Positions 1 through 8,326 of a stretch of DNA of 64,000 bases are shown piece by piece. The notes under the pieces were generated by a model. It saw only the letters and a list, made by a program, of their open reading frames with translations. It did not search any database and was not told the origin of the DNA. The position numbers and the translations under genes are program-made. The DNA lies in contig JAHBYU010000001.1 of the NCBI GenBank assembly GCA_019635775.1, positions 434,001 through 498,000 of the forward strand. The letters are read 5' to 3'. The first letter of the stretch is position 1. Every line of letters starts with the position of its first letter. Source of the DNA: Rhizobiaceae bacterium (GTDB lineage Bacteria; Pseudomonadota; Alphaproteobacteria; Rhizobiales; Rhizobiaceae).

Positions 1-1
1 C

Positions 2-1036
2 TACCCCGAGATCGTGCGGATGATGAGCGACGATCTGGAGTGGACGCAAGCGTTTGGCGAAGCCGTCGCGTGGCAGCAGAAGGACGTGCTGATTGCAATC
101 CAGCAGTTGCGTGATGAGGCGGTCGCCAACGGCGTTCTGAAGAGCGACGACAAGGTTCAGGTGACGCAGGATAACGACAACGTGGTCATCAAGCCCTCGA
201 ATCCCGAGGTGATCTACGTCCCGCAATATCCGCCGGAGATGCTCTACCAGCCCGGCTATGTGTGGGAGCCAATCCGCTATTATCCCGACCCCTATCCGCC
301 CTACTGGTATCCCGGGGCGACCTTCTTCGCCGGTGTGGTCACCGGTGCTGTGTGGGGCGCGGTAGTCGACTGGGACGACTGGGGCGTATGGGGCGGTCAC
401 TGGAACGGCAACGACATCGACATCGACTGCAACAACTGCTTCAACAATCGCGACTTCAACGGCAAGATCAACTTCAACGACGTCGACTGGAAGAACGTCG
501 ACCGCGACAAGATCAAGATCGATCGCGACCAGTTCAACAATATCGACCGCAACGAGTTCAAGGATCGCGTTAAGGCCAATGGCGACAACGCAATCAGCGA
601 TCGTGCGCGCGAGATCAAGAAGAGTGACAAGGTCGCCAGCCGGCCCGGCAAGGACGGGACCGGGACGAAGGATATCCGCAAGAGCATGCAGGACGGTCTC
701 AAGGCGCAGGGCGGCGGTCAGGCAAAGCTCGACCGTCCGGCCGGCAAGCCCGATGTAAGCCGTCCCAATGTGGATCGCCCAGCCGGCAAGCCATCCGTCA
801 ACCGCGACGGGCAGGCTGCTGCGAAGATCGACCGTTCCGTCGGAAAGCCCAAGCCGGCCCAGAAGGTCGATCAACGGCCGAAGAAACCTTCAGCGGTGGG
901 CAATCCCGGCCGCGGCAAATCAGCCAAGGTCAGCTCGAACCGGGGTGGCAAGTCGATGGGCGGTGGTCAAGGCGGTGGCGCGCACAAGCAGATCAAGCGC
1001 CCATCGGGCGGTCAGGGCGGCGGACGCAGGCGCTGA
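2..1036 (+). CDS. DUF3300 family protein, 5' end outside the window
   Basis: The frame is open from the first bases of the window, so the N-terminus is missing. The visible part begins inside the DUF3300 domain, whose hallmark is the stretch around DNVVIKPSNPEVIYVPQYPP, followed by a Tyr/Pro/Trp-rich segment and a hydrophobic Gly/Ala/Val stretch. The C-terminal half is low complexity: an Asn/Asp-rich block with many NxxDFN-like turns, then a basic tail with three DRxxGKP-type repeats and a Gly/Arg-rich end. DUF3300 proteins are predicted to be exported or envelope-associated and their function is not established. The next gene, a DUF2950 protein, starts 16 bases downstream with its own ribosome site; the two families often occur side by side, which suggests a joint envelope role. 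Family call firm, function unknown. Confidence 0.85.
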   Translation, partial: YPEIVRMMSDDLEWTQAFGEAVAWQQKDVLIAIQQLRDEAVANGVLKSDDKVQVTQDNDNVVIKPSNPEVIYVPQYPPEMLYQPGYVWEPIRYYPDPYPPYWYPGATFFAGVVTGAVWGAVVDWDDWGVWGGHWNGNDIDIDCNNCFNNRDFNGKINFNDVDWKNVDRDKIKIDRDQFNNIDRNEFKDRVKANGDNAISDRAREIKKSDKVASRPGKDGTGTKDIRKSMQDGLKAQGGGQAKLDRPAGKPDVSRPNVDRPAGKPSVNRDGQAAAKIDRSVGKPKPAQKVDQRPKKPSAVGNPGRGKSAKVSSNRGGKSMGGGQGGGAHKQIKRPSGGQGGGRRR

Positions 1037-1052
1037 GCGGCGGGAGCAGGAG

Positions 1053-2003
1053 ATGAAGATGTTTATCAGAAAGCTTTTGCACTCCACCGGTGCCGCCGCA
1101 CTTGTCATAGGCTTGATGGCGGCAACGCCGGTCATGGCGCAGGAAGCTGAGCCGACCGGCATCGCGGGTATGGCTGCTGCGAGCGAACCACCGGCCTTTG
1201 ATACGCCGGAAGCCGCGCTTGACGCGTTCAAGAAGGCGCTTGAGGCTGATGGCGGCGGCAAGGTCGCTGATGTGCTGGGCCTCGATCCTGCGAAGATCAG
1301 GGGCGACGACAGCACGGCCGCTGCGCTTGCGCTCATCAAGGAAGGCGCCGAAAAGCAGCTATCGCTTGAGGGCGAGGGCGACCGGCGCACCGTGCTGATC
1401 GGCGAGAAGCTCTGGCCGCTGCCCTTCCCGATCGTGAAGTGGGAGGACGGCAAATGGGCCTTCGACACCTATGCCGGACTTCAGGAAATCGTCAATCGCA
1501 TCGTCGGCGAGAACGAGTTGCAGACAATCGCCACCCTGCGTGCCTATGTCGATGCGCAGGAGGAGTACGCTTCGGAAGATCGCGACGGTGACGGCGTGGA
1601 GGAGTTCGCGCAGAAACTGGTCAGCACGGAAGGAACGACGGATGGCCTCTATTGGCCGGCCGATGAGGTGAACGGCGAGAGCCCGGCCGGCGACCTCGAC
1701 CAGTCGGAACTTGAGGACGCAGCCAGGGGCGAAGGCTACTTCGGCTACAAGTACAAGATCCTGACGGGGCAGGGCGACAACATCGCAGGCGGCGCCTATG
1801 ACTACATCATCAACGGCAACATGATCGCCGGCTACGGGCTGATCGCATGGCCAGCGAAATATGGCGAGAGCGGCGTCCATACCTTCGTGGTCAATCAGCA
1901 CGGCATCGTCTACGAAACCGACCTCGGCCCCGCAACCGGCGATATCGTCAATTACATCGATCGGTTCAATCCGGACGATAAATGGACCGTGGTCAGCGAT
2001 TGA
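1053..2003 (+). CDS. DUF2950 family periplasmic protein
   Basis: The product is 316 residues. The start ATG at 1053 was chosen because GGAGCAGGAG lies just upstream and the protein then opens with a classic signal peptide: basic MKMFIRK, a hydrophobic core, and an Ala-x-Ala-like cleavage site ending near PVMAQE. Upstream starts in the same frame would read through the preceding gene and destroy the signal. The mature part has the DUF2950 pattern, including FDTPEAALDAFKKAL near the N-terminus, the segment YASEDRDGDGVEEFAQKLVS, and the C-terminal GENGVHTFVVNQHG-like block that ends the family. It is probably secreted to the periplasm and cotranscribed with the DUF3300 gene. No biochemical function is known for the family. 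Confidence 0.85.
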   Translation: MKMFIRKLLHSTGAAALVIGLMAATPVMAQEAEPTGIAGMAAASEPPAFDTPEAALDAFKKALEADGGGKVADVLGLDPAKIRGDDSTAAALALIKEGAEKQLSLEGEGDRRTVLIGEKLWPLPFPIVKWEDGKWAFDTYAGLQEIVNRIVGENELQTIATLRAYVDAQEEYASEDRDGDGVEEFAQKLVSTEGTTDGLYWPADEVNGESPAGDLDQSELEDAARGEGYFGYKYKILTGQGDNIAGGAYDYIINGNMIAGYGLIAWPAKYGESGVHTFVVNQHGIVYETDLGPATGDIVNYIDRFNPDDKWTVVSD

Positions 2004-2082
2004 TATCGTTCCGCAGTTGTTTGGCGGATGAGGCGCTCCAGACCCTGTTTGCGAACAAGGAAAGGGCAGCCGGAAAGATTTT

Positions 2083-2292
2083 CTATCGCCGTTTTGCCCA
2101 GATCGCCCAGACAATCGCACCGACCATCGCGCCCATCGGAGCGAAGTAGAACGCCGCACCCTTCACGAAGGCTGTGTCGACCGGCTCTGCGTCAAGCATG
2201 TAGGTTCCTGCCACGGCAAGCGCCAGCGCCGTAGCGGCTCCCAGCAAGACGCCGAAGATCAGCCCCAGAAACAGTCGATTGGACTTGGACAT
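2083..2292 (-). CDS. small two-helix membrane protein, unrecognised
   Basis: This is a 69-residue frame reading leftwards. It has an ATG start and a purine-rich GAGGGGG about six bases upstream, a good ribosome site. The protein has two hydrophobic segments: roughly residues 8-30 (Gly/Leu/Ala-rich) and 45-65 (Phe-Ala-Pro-Met-Gly... Trp-Ala-Ile-Trp-Ala), ending in a basic KRR tail. The loop between them carries several acidic residues. It is convergent with the DUF2950 gene and 110 bases from the end of the LysR gene, with no visible partner. I do not recognise a family. The ribosome site and clean membrane-protein composition make it likely to be real. Confidence 0.6.
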   Translation of the reverse strand: MSKSNRLFLGLIFGVLLGAATALALAVAGTYMLDAEPVDTAFVKGAAFYFAPMGAMVGAIVWAIWAKRR

Positions 2293-2402
2293 AGGTTACC
2301 CCCTCAGCTTCTCCCGGCCCATGCTCTGAGATGCTCGATGCAGCGCTTTTCGTTGAACAGCCTCCCTGCATCAACGGCAGGTAGATCCGCCTTCCGGGCG
2401 GT

Positions 2403-3338
2403 CTAGGCCAGGGGTCGGCCCTTGTCCACCTGCTTTTCAATTTGCTGGACGATGGCTTTGTATTTCTTCGCCGCTGGTGAAAGACTGCGTCCGCGCCGCC
2501 AGATAAATCCGTAATTCAGGGTGAGCCAAGGCAGTGCCAAAGGAAGTGCTTTCAGGTTCAGCTCTCGCTCATAGCGGTCGAGCAGCACCTGCGGAAGTGC
2601 CGACAGCGCATCACTGTGGCTCACTATATGTTTGACGCCGGAAATGGTTTCCACTCTGACGCGGGGTAATCCGTGTCCGGTAACGGGATCGACTATGCCG
2701 AATGGCTTGCTTTCCTTGGGAAGCAACGCGAGCGCTGCGTTGGGTATATAGACGCCCGCCCATGGGAATTCGCAAATATCTTCGAGGGTTACTCGTTCCA
2801 GCTTGGCTAGTGGATGTCCTACTCGGCAGACGACGAAAAGCTGACATTTTCGCACCAGTGAGGTCTCAAGTTCCGGATGCGTGCACGCTTTGGTTATGTC
2901 GGCGAACCCGAGGTCGCATCGCGCGTTCAGGACGTCGTCCAGCACTGCCGGCCAATCCTTCACACTGAAGTCGCAGAGAATGGAAGGATGCACCCGCGAC
3001 AGCATCCCCACGGCGTCCTGACCGGAAATCTCGGCGGGATAAGCCCCGACGCTGAGGAACAGACGTCCTGTGTCGACACCTTTTGTCAGCTCTATCTCGC
3101 GCAACAGTTCGGCAAAGGCACCAAGTATGGCCTCTGCGCGTTCAATTATAATTCCGCCGAATACGGTAGGCTCAACAACGCCACCACGGTCGAATATTCG
3201 CACGCCGAGTGTTTCTTCTATGTGGTGTAGCCCTTTGGTGAGCGCTGGTTGCGAAATGCCGAGCGCTTCAGCAGCCTTGCCGAAATGTCGATGCTTGCCG
3301 AGCGCGGCAATAATTTCAAGATGGCGAACCGAGTTCAC
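2403..3338 (-). CDS. LysR-family transcriptional regulator, likely control of the divergent alkylsulfatase
   Basis: The product is 311 residues, normal for a LysR-type regulator. Residues 1-60 form the winged helix-turn-helix (VRHLEIIAALGKHRHFGKAAEALGISQPALTKGLHHIEETLG with the typical AAEALGISQPALT recognition helix). The rest is the periplasmic-binding-like effector domain. The start codon is GTG with only a weak ribosome site. The gene is divergent from the alkylsulfatase gene across 189 bases, the arrangement known for the Pseudomonas sdsB1 (LysR activator)/sdsA1 (sulfatase) pair. It is therefore inferred to sense an alkyl sulfate or its product and switch on the sulfatase gene. Family call is firm; the target is inferred from position only. 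Confidence 0.85.
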   Translation of the reverse strand: MNSVRHLEIIAALGKHRHFGKAAEALGISQPALTKGLHHIEETLGVRIFDRGGVVEPTVFGGIIIERAEAILGAFAELLREIELTKGVDTGRLFLSVGAYPAEISGQDAVGMLSRVHPSILCDFSVKDWPAVLDDVLNARCDLGFADITKACTHPELETSLVRKCQLFVVCRVGHPLAKLERVTLEDICEFPWAGVYIPNAALALLPKESKPFGIVDPVTGHGLPRVRVETISGVKHIVSHSDALSALPQVLLDRYERELNLKALPLALPWLTLNYGFIWRRGRSLSPAAKKYKAIVQQIEKQVDKGRPLA

Positions 3339-3527
3339 GATAGACCCGAACTATTAAATTATGACTTGGAGTTATTGGACCCCTAAATATTCATATACTA
3401 TGGTTTTTGAAATTCACCAAAGCATCCGCTCGTAGAAACAGTGCGGGTCTCCCGCTGAGTTATTGCGGGGATGCGAGCACGGACGTTCTTCGAAACGCGT
3501 CCGGCATCGAAAAATCAGGAGTCTTTT
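3339..3527. promoter_or_regulatory. divergent promoter region between LysR gene and alkylsulfatase gene
   Basis: This is an AT-rich island in a GC-rich neighbourhood, strongest at about 3350-3410. A TATACT hexamer at 3394-3399 is a good -10 candidate for the rightward gene, but no good -35 lies 16-18 bases before it, as expected for a promoter that needs a LysR activator. Several T-N11-A spacings occur in the same stretch, but I cannot single out one operator. The rightward gene has an AGGAG ribosome site at 3518-3522. Confidence 0.45.
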
Positions 3528-5627
3528 ATGACCACTCGACGCGAGTTTCTTGGGGCTCTGCCGATCGCAGGCGCGGCCTTCGCGGTAGCGGGCGATTTTC
3601 TGGTGGAGGGCGGAACCGCCCGTGCCCAGGAGGCTCCTCTTGCCAGCCATTTCCACCCTGAGGGCAAGGCTCCGTCAAAATTTACCCAGGAGGTCCTGAA
3701 GCAGTCTCGCGCCGGCCTGCCGTTCTCGGATACGCGGGACTTCGATGAGCAGAAGCGTGGTCTGATCGCATCGATGACCGAAATGACGATCCCGGCGGAC
3801 GCCGGGCACGTCGCATGGGACATGGAGCGTTTTCTTTTCCTCGATCAGCAGGATGAGTTCGACAGCATTCACCCCTCGCTGCACCGCATCTCCCGGCTCA
3901 ACAACAATTACGGCTTGTACGAGGTAATTCCGGGCATCTATCAGGTGCGCGGGTTCGACCTGTCCAACATCACCTTCGTTCGCGGCAAAACCGGCTGGAT
4001 CGTCTTCGACCCACTGGTTTCTTCGGAACCGGTGCGCGCCGCCTGGAAGCTTTTCCAGGCCCACAAGGGCGAAGGTTTGCCAGTTTCGGCAGTGATCTAT
4101 TCACATACGCATGGCGATCACTGGGGAGGCGTGCGTGGCCTCATCGATGAAGCCGACGTCCACTCGGGCAAGATCGAAGTCATCGCGCCGGTCGACTTCA
4201 TGGACTTCACCGTCTCCGAGAATGTCTATGCAGGCAATGCGATGAACCGGAGGCTCTTCTATCAATATGGATTGCTGCTCCCGGCGGGGCCGCACGGCTA
4301 CGTCGGCCAGGGGTTGGGCCAGGGCGTATCTGCCGGTGCTACCGGACTTATAGCGCCAACGCGGCTGGTTTCGGACCCGATCGAGGAGTTCGAGGTCGAC
4401 GGCGTGCGGATGATTTTCCAGAACACGCCCAACACAGAAGCGCCACGGGAGATGAACACCTATCTCCCGGACCTAAAAGCGCTGTGGATGGCCGAGAACA
4501 TCAACGCGACGCTGCACAACATCTATACCTTGCGTGGTGCCCAGGTGCGCGATCCTTTGGCCTAGTCGAAATACATCGCCGAGGCCCTGTATCGCTTCGG
4601 GATCGAGGCAGAAGTCATGTTCGCCTCGCACCATTGGCCACGGTGGGGCAACGAGCGCGTGCAGGAAGTGATGCGCGGCCAGCGCGACATCTATGCCAAC
4701 ATGAACAACCAGGTGCTGCACCTCGCAAACAGCGGCGTCACGATCAATCAGATCCACAACGTCTACGAAGTGCCGAAGGGGCTCCAGCAGAAATGGTATT
4801 GTCGCGGCTACCACGGCTCGCCCGAGCACAATTCGCGCGGGGTTATTCAGCGCTATCTCGGATTCTGGGACTGCAACCCGGCGACGCTGATCCCTCTGTC
4901 GCCGACTGACTCGGCTCCGCTTTACGTCGAGATGATGGGTGGCAGCGCAAAGATAATGGCGCGGGGTCGCGAACTGCACGACGCCGGAGACTATCTGCTG
5001 GCAACGGAGATCCTGAACAAGCTTGTCCAAGCTGAACCGGAGAACACGGAGGCCAAGCAATTGCTTGCCGATGTCTTCGAGCAACTCGGCTACCAGCAGG
5101 AAAATCCCGGGCTTCGCAACAGTTTCCTCGCCGGAGCCTATGAACTGCGCACCGGGATACCGCAAGGCGAGGCCGCGAGTTCCTCCAGTCCCGACATCAT
5201 CCGTGCAATGAGCACCGAGCTTTTCCTGAACTTCCTTGGAATCAGGATGGACAGCCGCAAGGCCGAAGGGCTCCGCTTCACAATGAATCTCGTCACGCCG
5301 GACAATGGCGAGAAGTTTATTGTCGAACTCGAAGATGCGACACTCACCAACATCAAGGGGTTTCAGGCCGCGAAGCCTGACCTGACGCTTACCATCAACC
5401 GGTCGGATCTCGAACAGACCATGATGGGGGTGACGACCCTTGACGCCCAGCTTGCCAACGGAACGGCGAAGGCCGAAGGGGACGTGACCCTGCTTGCGAA
5501 GCTCGCGGCCACTTTGGTCGACTTCGATCCGCGCTTCGAGATCATGCCCGGCACCAAAGCAGCCGGCGCGCAGGCCGCACACGCCGATCCCTATCAGGCG
5601 GTGCCGGGCAAGCCCATTGCGGAATAG
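3528..5627 (+). pseudogene. Tat-exported SdsA1-type alkylsulfatase gene interrupted by one in-frame TAG codon
   Basis: Reading through a single TAG at 4563-4565 gives one continuous 699-residue protein of the metallo-beta-lactamase type III alkylsulfatase family, which releases inorganic sulfate from alkyl sulfates such as dodecyl sulfate. The start ATG follows an AGGAG site and begins a twin-arginine signal (MTTRREFLG then a hydrophobic run). The zinc motif H193-T-H-G-D-H198-W-G-G and later zinc-ligand region (WMAENINATLHN) lie before the stop. The conserved segment EVMFASHHWPRWGN and the C-terminal dimerisation and SCP2-like domains lie after it. Relatives have Trp at the stop position (RDALxWSKYI), so a TGG-to-TAG transition at 4564 explains it. 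No other lesion is visible over 2.1 kb. The truncated 345-residue product would lack part of the active site. It is either a recent nonsense mutation, a sequence error, or suppressed. Confidence 0.85.
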
Positions 5628-5748
5628 GGCCCGGCGACCGGGGAGTTGCTGCATGACTGCTATCGGTGCGCTCTTCTGCACGGATACAGGATGTCGAATC
5701 GTCAAGGAAGCGCGTAGCCTGGCTGCGGATTGTAGATTGGGACTCGTC

Positions 5749-6573
5749 ATGTCCGTTCTTGCGAAAAGCGCACCGTTGGCGTTCGCCGTTGCCTTGGCAA
5801 CATCGTCGGCTGCGAATGCCGCCGATCTTGTGGTGGAAGAGCCCGTGCCGGTTGATGTCGCCCCTCAGCAGGATCGGTGGGTCTTCAGCGTTGCACCCTA
5901 CCTGTGGGCGGCGGGGCTGAACGGCGATGTCGGCCTGTTTGGACTTCAGCCTGTCGATATCGACATGAGCTTCGGGGACATCTTCGATAATTTGCGTTTT
6001 GGCGGCATGATGGTGGGCGAAGCGCACAATGGTACCTGGGGCGTTCTCGCCGACATCGTCTACGTCAAGATCGAGGTCGAACAGACGGTCGAGCGAACGG
6101 TGGAGAATGTTGGCACGGTCGCGCTTTCCGGCAACGTTCAGACGAGCAGCTTTACCGGCACGGTAATGGGCCAGTACCGGGTAATCTCAGAGCCGACGGC
6201 AACCGTAGACCTGATGGCCGGTGCCCGGATCTGGAGTGTCGACAACGACATTACGCTCAGACTTTCTGCGGGAGACGTGGTCGCTGGATTGAGCGGAAGC
6301 GACGGCGACACCTGGGTCGATCCCATGATCGGCATCAGGGGGCGGATTGACCTTAACCCGGCCTGGTATCTGACCGGTTGGGGCATGGTAGGCGGCTTTG
6401 GCGCCAGTTCCGATGTCAGCTGGGACGTGCTTGGCGCCGTCGGCTATCAATTGACTGAGCGAACCTCGATCGTCGGCGGCTATCGCGCGCTGGGTGTCGA
6501 CTACGAAAACGACGGCTTTGTCTACGACGTCGTTCAGTCCGGTCCAGTATTCGGTGCCGTCTTCAGGTTCTGA
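5749..6573 (+). CDS. outer-membrane beta-barrel protein, porin-like
   Basis: The product is 274 residues. It starts with a signal peptide (MSVLAKSAPLAFAVALATSSAANA, cleavage before ADLVVEEP), and the mature part opens with an acidic Pro/Val segment like many rhizobial outer-membrane proteins. The remainder alternates short amphipathic strands with aromatic girdle residues (WVFSVAPYLWAAGLNGD, MMVGEAHNGTWGVLADIVYV, WYLTGWGMVGGFG) and ends in VFGAVFRF, with the terminal Phe typical of barrels recognised by the BAM complex. This supports an 8-12-strand outer-membrane barrel, but I cannot name the substrate. The ATG at 5749 was chosen because upstream starts would add a non-signal leader. It stands alone and is followed by a probable terminator at 6600-6641. 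Confidence 0.75.
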   Translation: MSVLAKSAPLAFAVALATSSAANAADLVVEEPVPVDVAPQQDRWVFSVAPYLWAAGLNGDVGLFGLQPVDIDMSFGDIFDNLRFGGMMVGEAHNGTWGVLADIVYVKIEVEQTVERTVENVGTVALSGNVQTSSFTGTVMGQYRVISEPTATVDLMAGARIWSVDNDITLRLSAGDVVAGLSGSDGDTWVDPMIGIRGRIDLNPAWYLTGWGMVGGFGASSDVSWDVLGAVGYQLTERTSIVGGYRALGVDYENDGFVYDVVQSGPVFGAVFRF

Positions 6574-6599
6574 GATTTCTGCACCGGGGCACGGTGGTC

Positions 6600-6641
6600 G
6601 GAACCGCTGTGCGCCATGTGGCGAGTAGGTCCCTTTTTTTT
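6600..6641 (+). terminator. probable intrinsic terminator after the barrel-protein gene
   Basis: GGAACC at 6600-6605 can pair, with one mismatch, with GGTCCC at 6628-6633. An inner CGCC/GGCG stem lies between them, and eight T residues follow at 6634-6641. The position 27 bases after the stop codon fits a terminator of the rightward transcript. Confidence 0.55.
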
Positions 6642-6844
6642 CTGGCCAAGCTGCTGATCGGGTAGATCGTCCACCACAAGGGGGATCATTGATTCCTGCC
6701 GCGAGCGCTGCAAAAGATTGCCGATAGAACGTAAGACTGTTCCGTTGGATATTGCTCCGCCTGGTGCCGCTTAGCCTGCCGGCGTCTCCCTCAAGGAACG
6801 GCCCCACACGTCGATATGCAAATGGACAGGCGCCAGAATCCACG

Positions 6845-8326
6845 ATGAGTTTCGGTAACGCACTTCTCTCTTCAATGGCGCGGCACGGTGATCGCCTCGC
6901 GGTTGTCTCGGGCCGCGAGAAACTGACCTATGCCGATCTCCTGGTCCAATCCGAGCGACTGGCGTTCAACCTCCGGACTTTGGGGGTCGAGCGGGGCAGT
7001 CGTGTCGGTCTTGCCATGCAGGACACGCTCGATGTGGTTCTCGCGATCCTTGCATGCTGGCGCCTGTCGGCAACGCCCGTGATCGTGGATTTCAGGGCGC
7101 CGCGGGCGCAGCGCGCCAGAATTGCCAGGGACTTCGATGTGCGCGTGACACTGGAAACGCGCACGCCTCCGGGTTCTGACATCTATCCGGCCGTGATCTT
7201 CGACAAGCAGTGGAGGCTCTCCGCCGCGGGCAACCCCCCCAGTGATGAGATGGACTGCTCGAACCCGGCGTTCCTGCTGCTGTCCTCCGGCACGACTGGC
7301 GACGCGAAGGCCTATATCCAGACCCACGCCTCCCTTTCGGCGCGCATCACCCAGAGAAAAGCGGTCATGGATGCTTCGGAAATGCGATTCCTGACGCCGA
7401 TGACCTTGTCCTATTCCGCTTCGCGTCATCAGGTGCTGGGCTACCTTTTCTTTGGCGGCACCATCTCGTTCTTTCCGCCGCTGTTTGCCCCTTCGGAACT
7501 GGCCGAGGCGCTGCTTGCATTCGGCGCCACAGGCGCGGCATTGCCGCCGCCCATCATTGCAAGGCTCGCTCGCGAGGCCGGTGATCGGGCCGGCGTCCTG
7601 TTTCCCAGACTTGCGTCTCTCTACAGCATCGGCGGGCCTGCTACTGCCGACGAAAAGATCGCAGCCTTCACACGGCTGACGCGAGGCTATCGCATCAGCT
7701 ACGCCTCGAGCCTGACCGGGATGGTGAGCCTGCTTGCGGGCGAGGACGTGCTTGCAAAGCCCGAAAGCTCGGGCCGGCCTGTCGAGGGCGTGAAGGTCCA
7801 GATACTGGATGGCAACGGCCAGGTCGTGCCGATCGGTGAACGCGGGGCGATCAGGGCATGGACGAAGACGATGGCCTCGGCGGTCCTGCTGCCCGGCAAT
7901 CAACCGTTCGTCGACGCCAGCGTCATGGGCGACGGCTGGGGCATGCCAGGCGATATCGGCTTTGTTGACGCGGACGGATTCCTGACGATCGTCGATCGCG
8001 AGGGCGACATGATCGTGCGGGGGGGCGTGAATGTCGCGCCGCAGGAGCTGGAAAAGCTGATTAGAGCGCACCCCAAGGTGGCCGATGTTGCCGTCGTCGG
8101 CTTCCCGGACGACACGATGGGTCAGGAGATTGCGGCATTCATCGTGCCGGAAGGCGAGGTAACGCTCGACGAGTTGCGTTTATTCCTGAACACGAACATC
8201 GCACCTGACCGCCGCCCGCGCGAATTGCGGATGATCAGGGCGCTTCCCTATAGCGAGAATGGCAAGCTGCTTCGCCGCAAATTGGCGGACACGCTGGCGC
8301 AGGAGCGCTCTTCAGAGCGAAAATAA
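6845..8326 (+). CDS. free-standing adenylation (AMP-forming ligase) enzyme
   Basis: The product is 493 residues of the ANL superfamily (acyl-CoA synthetases and NRPS adenylation domains). Visible motifs are the A3 phosphate loop SSGTTGDAK at 147-155, the GDIGFVDADG A7 block, REGDMIVRGGVNVAPQELE (A8 hinge), and the catalytic A10 lysine K474 in SENGKLLRRKL. It should activate a carboxylate with ATP to the acyl adenylate and transfer it to CoA or a carrier-protein thiol. The start ATG at 6845 was preferred over upstream frames because homologous proteins begin just before the RxGDRLAVV segment; the ribosome site is weak. It converges with, and overlaps by 15 bases, an operon holding a transporter and a carrier-protein/thioesterase, so the carrier Ser in that operon is a plausible acceptor. 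The substrate cannot be read from the sequence. Confidence 0.85.
   Translation: MSFGNALLSSMARHGDRLAVVSGREKLTYADLLVQSERLAFNLRTLGVERGSRVGLAMQDTLDVVLAILACWRLSATPVIVDFRAPRAQRARIARDFDVRVTLETRTPPGSDIYPAVIFDKQWRLSAAGNPPSDEMDCSNPAFLLLSSGTTGDAKAYIQTHASLSARITQRKAVMDASEMRFLTPMTLSYSASRHQVLGYLFFGGTISFFPPLFAPSELAEALLAFGATGAALPPPIIARLAREAGDRAGVLFPRLASLYSIGGPATADEKIAAFTRLTRGYRISYASSLTGMVSLLAGEDVLAKPESSGRPVEGVKVQILDGNGQVVPIGERGAIRAWTKTMASAVLLPGNQPFVDASVMGDGWGMPGDIGFVDADGFLTIVDREGDMIVRGGVNVAPQELEKLIRAHPKVADVAVVGFPDDTMGQEIAAFIVPEGEVTLDELRLFLNTNIAPDRRPRELRMIRALPYSENGKLLRRKLADTLAQERSSERK

Noticed and set aside
5494..5748. N-terminal extension of the outer-membrane barrel protein
   Set aside because: It overlaps the alkylsulfatase C-terminus in another frame, and the signal peptide begins at 5749.
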